NCBI GenBank assembly: GCA_031289875.1
Contig: JAITOO010000203.1
Span: 1 to 7,328, forward strand
Direction: 5' to 3'
DNA: 7,328 nucleotides
Origin: Flavobacteriaceae bacterium
GTDB taxonomy: Bacteria > Bacteroidota > Bacteroidia > Flavobacteriales > Weeksellaceae
This document shows, in pieces, positions 6,206 to 7,328 of this stretch; the stretch's first letter is position 1; the number at the start of each line of letters is the position of its first letter. Position numbers and translations under genes: made by a program. The notes beneath the pieces were generated by a model, which was not told the origin of the DNA, did not search any database, and saw nothing but the letters and a program-made list of their open reading frames with translations.

Positions 6206-7263
6206 CGCTCCAAATACATCACAATAAAGGAATATTTCGGGTCGGATTTTGGAATTTCATTTTCGGGATTCGTGCCGTTTTTTTGTGCAGACAGAATTTT
6301 TTGTTTGTAACGGCGCAGATAAATTTGTTTTTGCAGTTCCTCTTCCGTTGCAGTGTTCAAGTTGATTTTATGCACTTTGGAAACGTCAAGCGTGAAATTT
6401 TCCAAAATCAAACCGACCATTTCAGGCGTGATGTCATATACCTCTTTGATTTGTTCTTTGGAAACAAAACCGCCCAGACCTTTACGGAAACTCAAGATTT
6501 TTCCCGCAATCGAAGCATCGTTGATGACCGAAACCAAGTCCTTGAAAGTCGCTGAGTTAAGTTCTTTTTTCTCCGTTTGTTCTGATTTGGCGACAATGGT
6601 TTCCGGCGGTTCTTTTTGTTGGGGAATTTGAAGAAAAGGCGCAATTTCTGCATATTTTTCGTTCGAAATGACGAAACATTTTTGAATTTGCTCTTTGGAT
6701 GTGAACTTTCCGCCGATGATATTTTTGTATTTCAAAATAACTTCTGCCTGCTTGGGCGAAAACCCGATTTTCTGCCAATCTTCAACCAAGAAATCATTGG
6801 GATTGAACGGGTGCAGACGGTAGGTTTTGGTTTTCGGCAGCTGTGTCGAATATTCTTCGTTTGACTTTTCCGGAAGTTGAATATATAGCGCAAGTTCTGC
6901 GTATTTTTCGTCCGAAATGACAAAACATTTTTGAATTTGCTCTTTGGACGTAAATTTTCCGCCGACGATATTTTTGTATTTCAGAATGACTTCCGACTGC
7001 TTGGGCGAAAACCCGATTTTTTGCCAATCGTTTACAGTATAGGTGTTGGGGTCGAAATTGACAAGCGTATAGTTTTTTGAGAAATGATTCTGACGGTTTG
7101 CCTCGCTGATTTCCTTCGTCAGCGAAAGCGGAATTTTTTCAACCACAATATCCTTGGACTGAAACAAATCGAAATGAAGAAAGGCTTCGAGAATGAAAAT
7201 TGCACCTAACAGCAACAATACTCCGATTCTCTGTTCCTTAATCAATTTCAATCTTAGACTCAT
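6202..7263 (-). CDS. Membrane-anchored helix-hairpin-helix (ComEA-like) repeat protein
   Basis: This 353-aa protein has a basic N-terminus (RLKLIKEQR), one membrane segment at about residues 13-31, and then four repeats of an HHH-like module. Modules 1 and 2 share the core DWQKIGFSPKQ and LKYKNI followed by GGKFTSKEQIQKCFVIS, starting at D79 and D162; they are nearly identical and set 83 residues apart. Module 3 (about 235-294: LNSATFKDL, then ILSFRKGLGGFVSKEQI) is diverged. Module 4 (from about 300, INLNTATEEELQK) keeps the ComEA-type NTAT start but has lost the Gly-rich hairpin. The charge pattern places the modules in the periplasm. HHH motifs usually bind DNA non-specifically through the backbone, and ComEA uses them in DNA uptake; a similar role here is only inferred. 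The start is the ATG at 7263, just before the membrane anchor. I found no convincing promoter in the 65 bp upstream. The stop overlaps the ribB stop by 4 bp. Confidence 0.88.
   Translation of the reverse strand: MSLRLKLIKEQRIGVLLLLGAIFILEAFLHFDLFQSKDIVVEKIPLSLTKEISEANRQNHFSKNYTLVNFDPNTYTVNDWQKIGFSPKQSEVILKYKNIVGGKFTSKEQIQKCFVISDEKYAELALYIQLPEKSNEEYSTQLPKTKTYRLHPFNPNDFLVEDWQKIGFSPKQAEVILKYKNIIGGKFTSKEQIQKCFVISNEKYAEIAPFLQIPQQKEPPETIVAKSEQTEKKELNSATFKDLVSVINDASIAGKILSFRKGLGGFVSKEQIKEVYDITPEMVGLILENFTLDVSKVHKINLNTATEEELQKQIYLRRYKQKILSAQKNGTNPENEIPKSDPKYSFIVMYLER
6641..7029 (-). repeat. Two 140-bp direct repeats within the HHH gene
   Basis: Bases 6641-6780 and 6890-7029 align without gaps at a 249-bp offset (83 codons). 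I count 13 mismatches in 140 bp, about 91% identity; 11 of these are transitions and most are silent. The repeat encodes the core of HHH modules 1 and 2. Similarity falls off sharply outside the 140 bp, in the segments linking the modules, which points to recent duplication or gene conversion limited to the core. Confidence 0.9.
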
Positions 7264-7328
7264 AACCGTTTAAAATTACATCAATTAACTGATTTATTTG
7301 AAGATTTATTGCGCTGACAAAAATTATT

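Noticed and set aside
6264..6284. T7 run after a possible stem as a ribB terminator
   Set aside because: Only three base pairs (CGG with CCG) can form before the T-run at 6278-6284, too weak to call an intrinsic terminator.
7264..7328. Promoter for the HHH gene in the last 65 bp
   Set aside because: Two TAnnTTTG-like boxes are present on the minus strand, but each has a mismatch and neither has a TTG at the proper spacing.
1..7328. CRISPR array, tRNA or rRNA gene, insertion sequence or prophage signal
   Set aside because: No regularly spaced repeats, cloverleaf, transposase or terminal inverted repeats were seen. The content is ordinary chromosomal housekeeping.

Overview
The window looks like a chromosomal housekeeping segment from a member of the Bacteroidota, most likely class Flavobacteriia and possibly close to Chryseobacterium. 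The pointers are AT-rich intergenic DNA, start codons preceded by A-rich stretches instead of Shine-Dalgarno sequences, a promoter of the Bacteroidota type (TTG, 19 bp, TAnnTTTG), and the gene order ftsK, lolA-like, LptF/LptG-family permease, ribB. The genus assignment is inferred from memory of this gene order and cannot be settled from the sequence alone.

Layout. Bases 1-146 (minus strand) hold the first 48 codons of a DEAD-box RNA helicase that runs off the left edge. Bases 147-539 are a divergent intergenic region. It carries a convincing helicase promoter, a possible ftsK promoter, a short palindrome framed by a direct repeat, and a striking 38-nt hairpin. Bases 540-6205 (plus strand) form a tight four-gene cluster: ftsK (12 nt gap), a LolA-family lipoprotein carrier (3 nt gap), an LptF/LptG-type lipopolysaccharide export permease (1 nt overlap, TAATG), and a RibBA-type riboflavin gene. 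Bases 6202-7263 (minus strand) encode a membrane-anchored helix-hairpin-helix (HHH) protein whose stop codon overlaps the ribB stop by 4 bp. The last 65 bp lie upstream of that gene.

How the genes fit together. The plus-strand cluster joins chromosome segregation at the septum (FtsK) with delivery of lipoproteins (LolA) and lipopolysaccharide (LptF/G) to the outer membrane, plus an early step of riboflavin synthesis (RibB). The tiny spacings suggest one transcript. The shared theme of the first three is division and envelope growth; ribB seems to be a metabolic passenger.

I do not see a novel defence, mobile or CRISPR-like system. The points most worth a second look are the RibBA homologue, whose GTP cyclohydrolase II half has lost all three zinc cysteines and the RQEGR motif; the nearly identical 140-bp tandem repeats in the HHH gene; and the unexplained hairpin between the helicase and ftsK.
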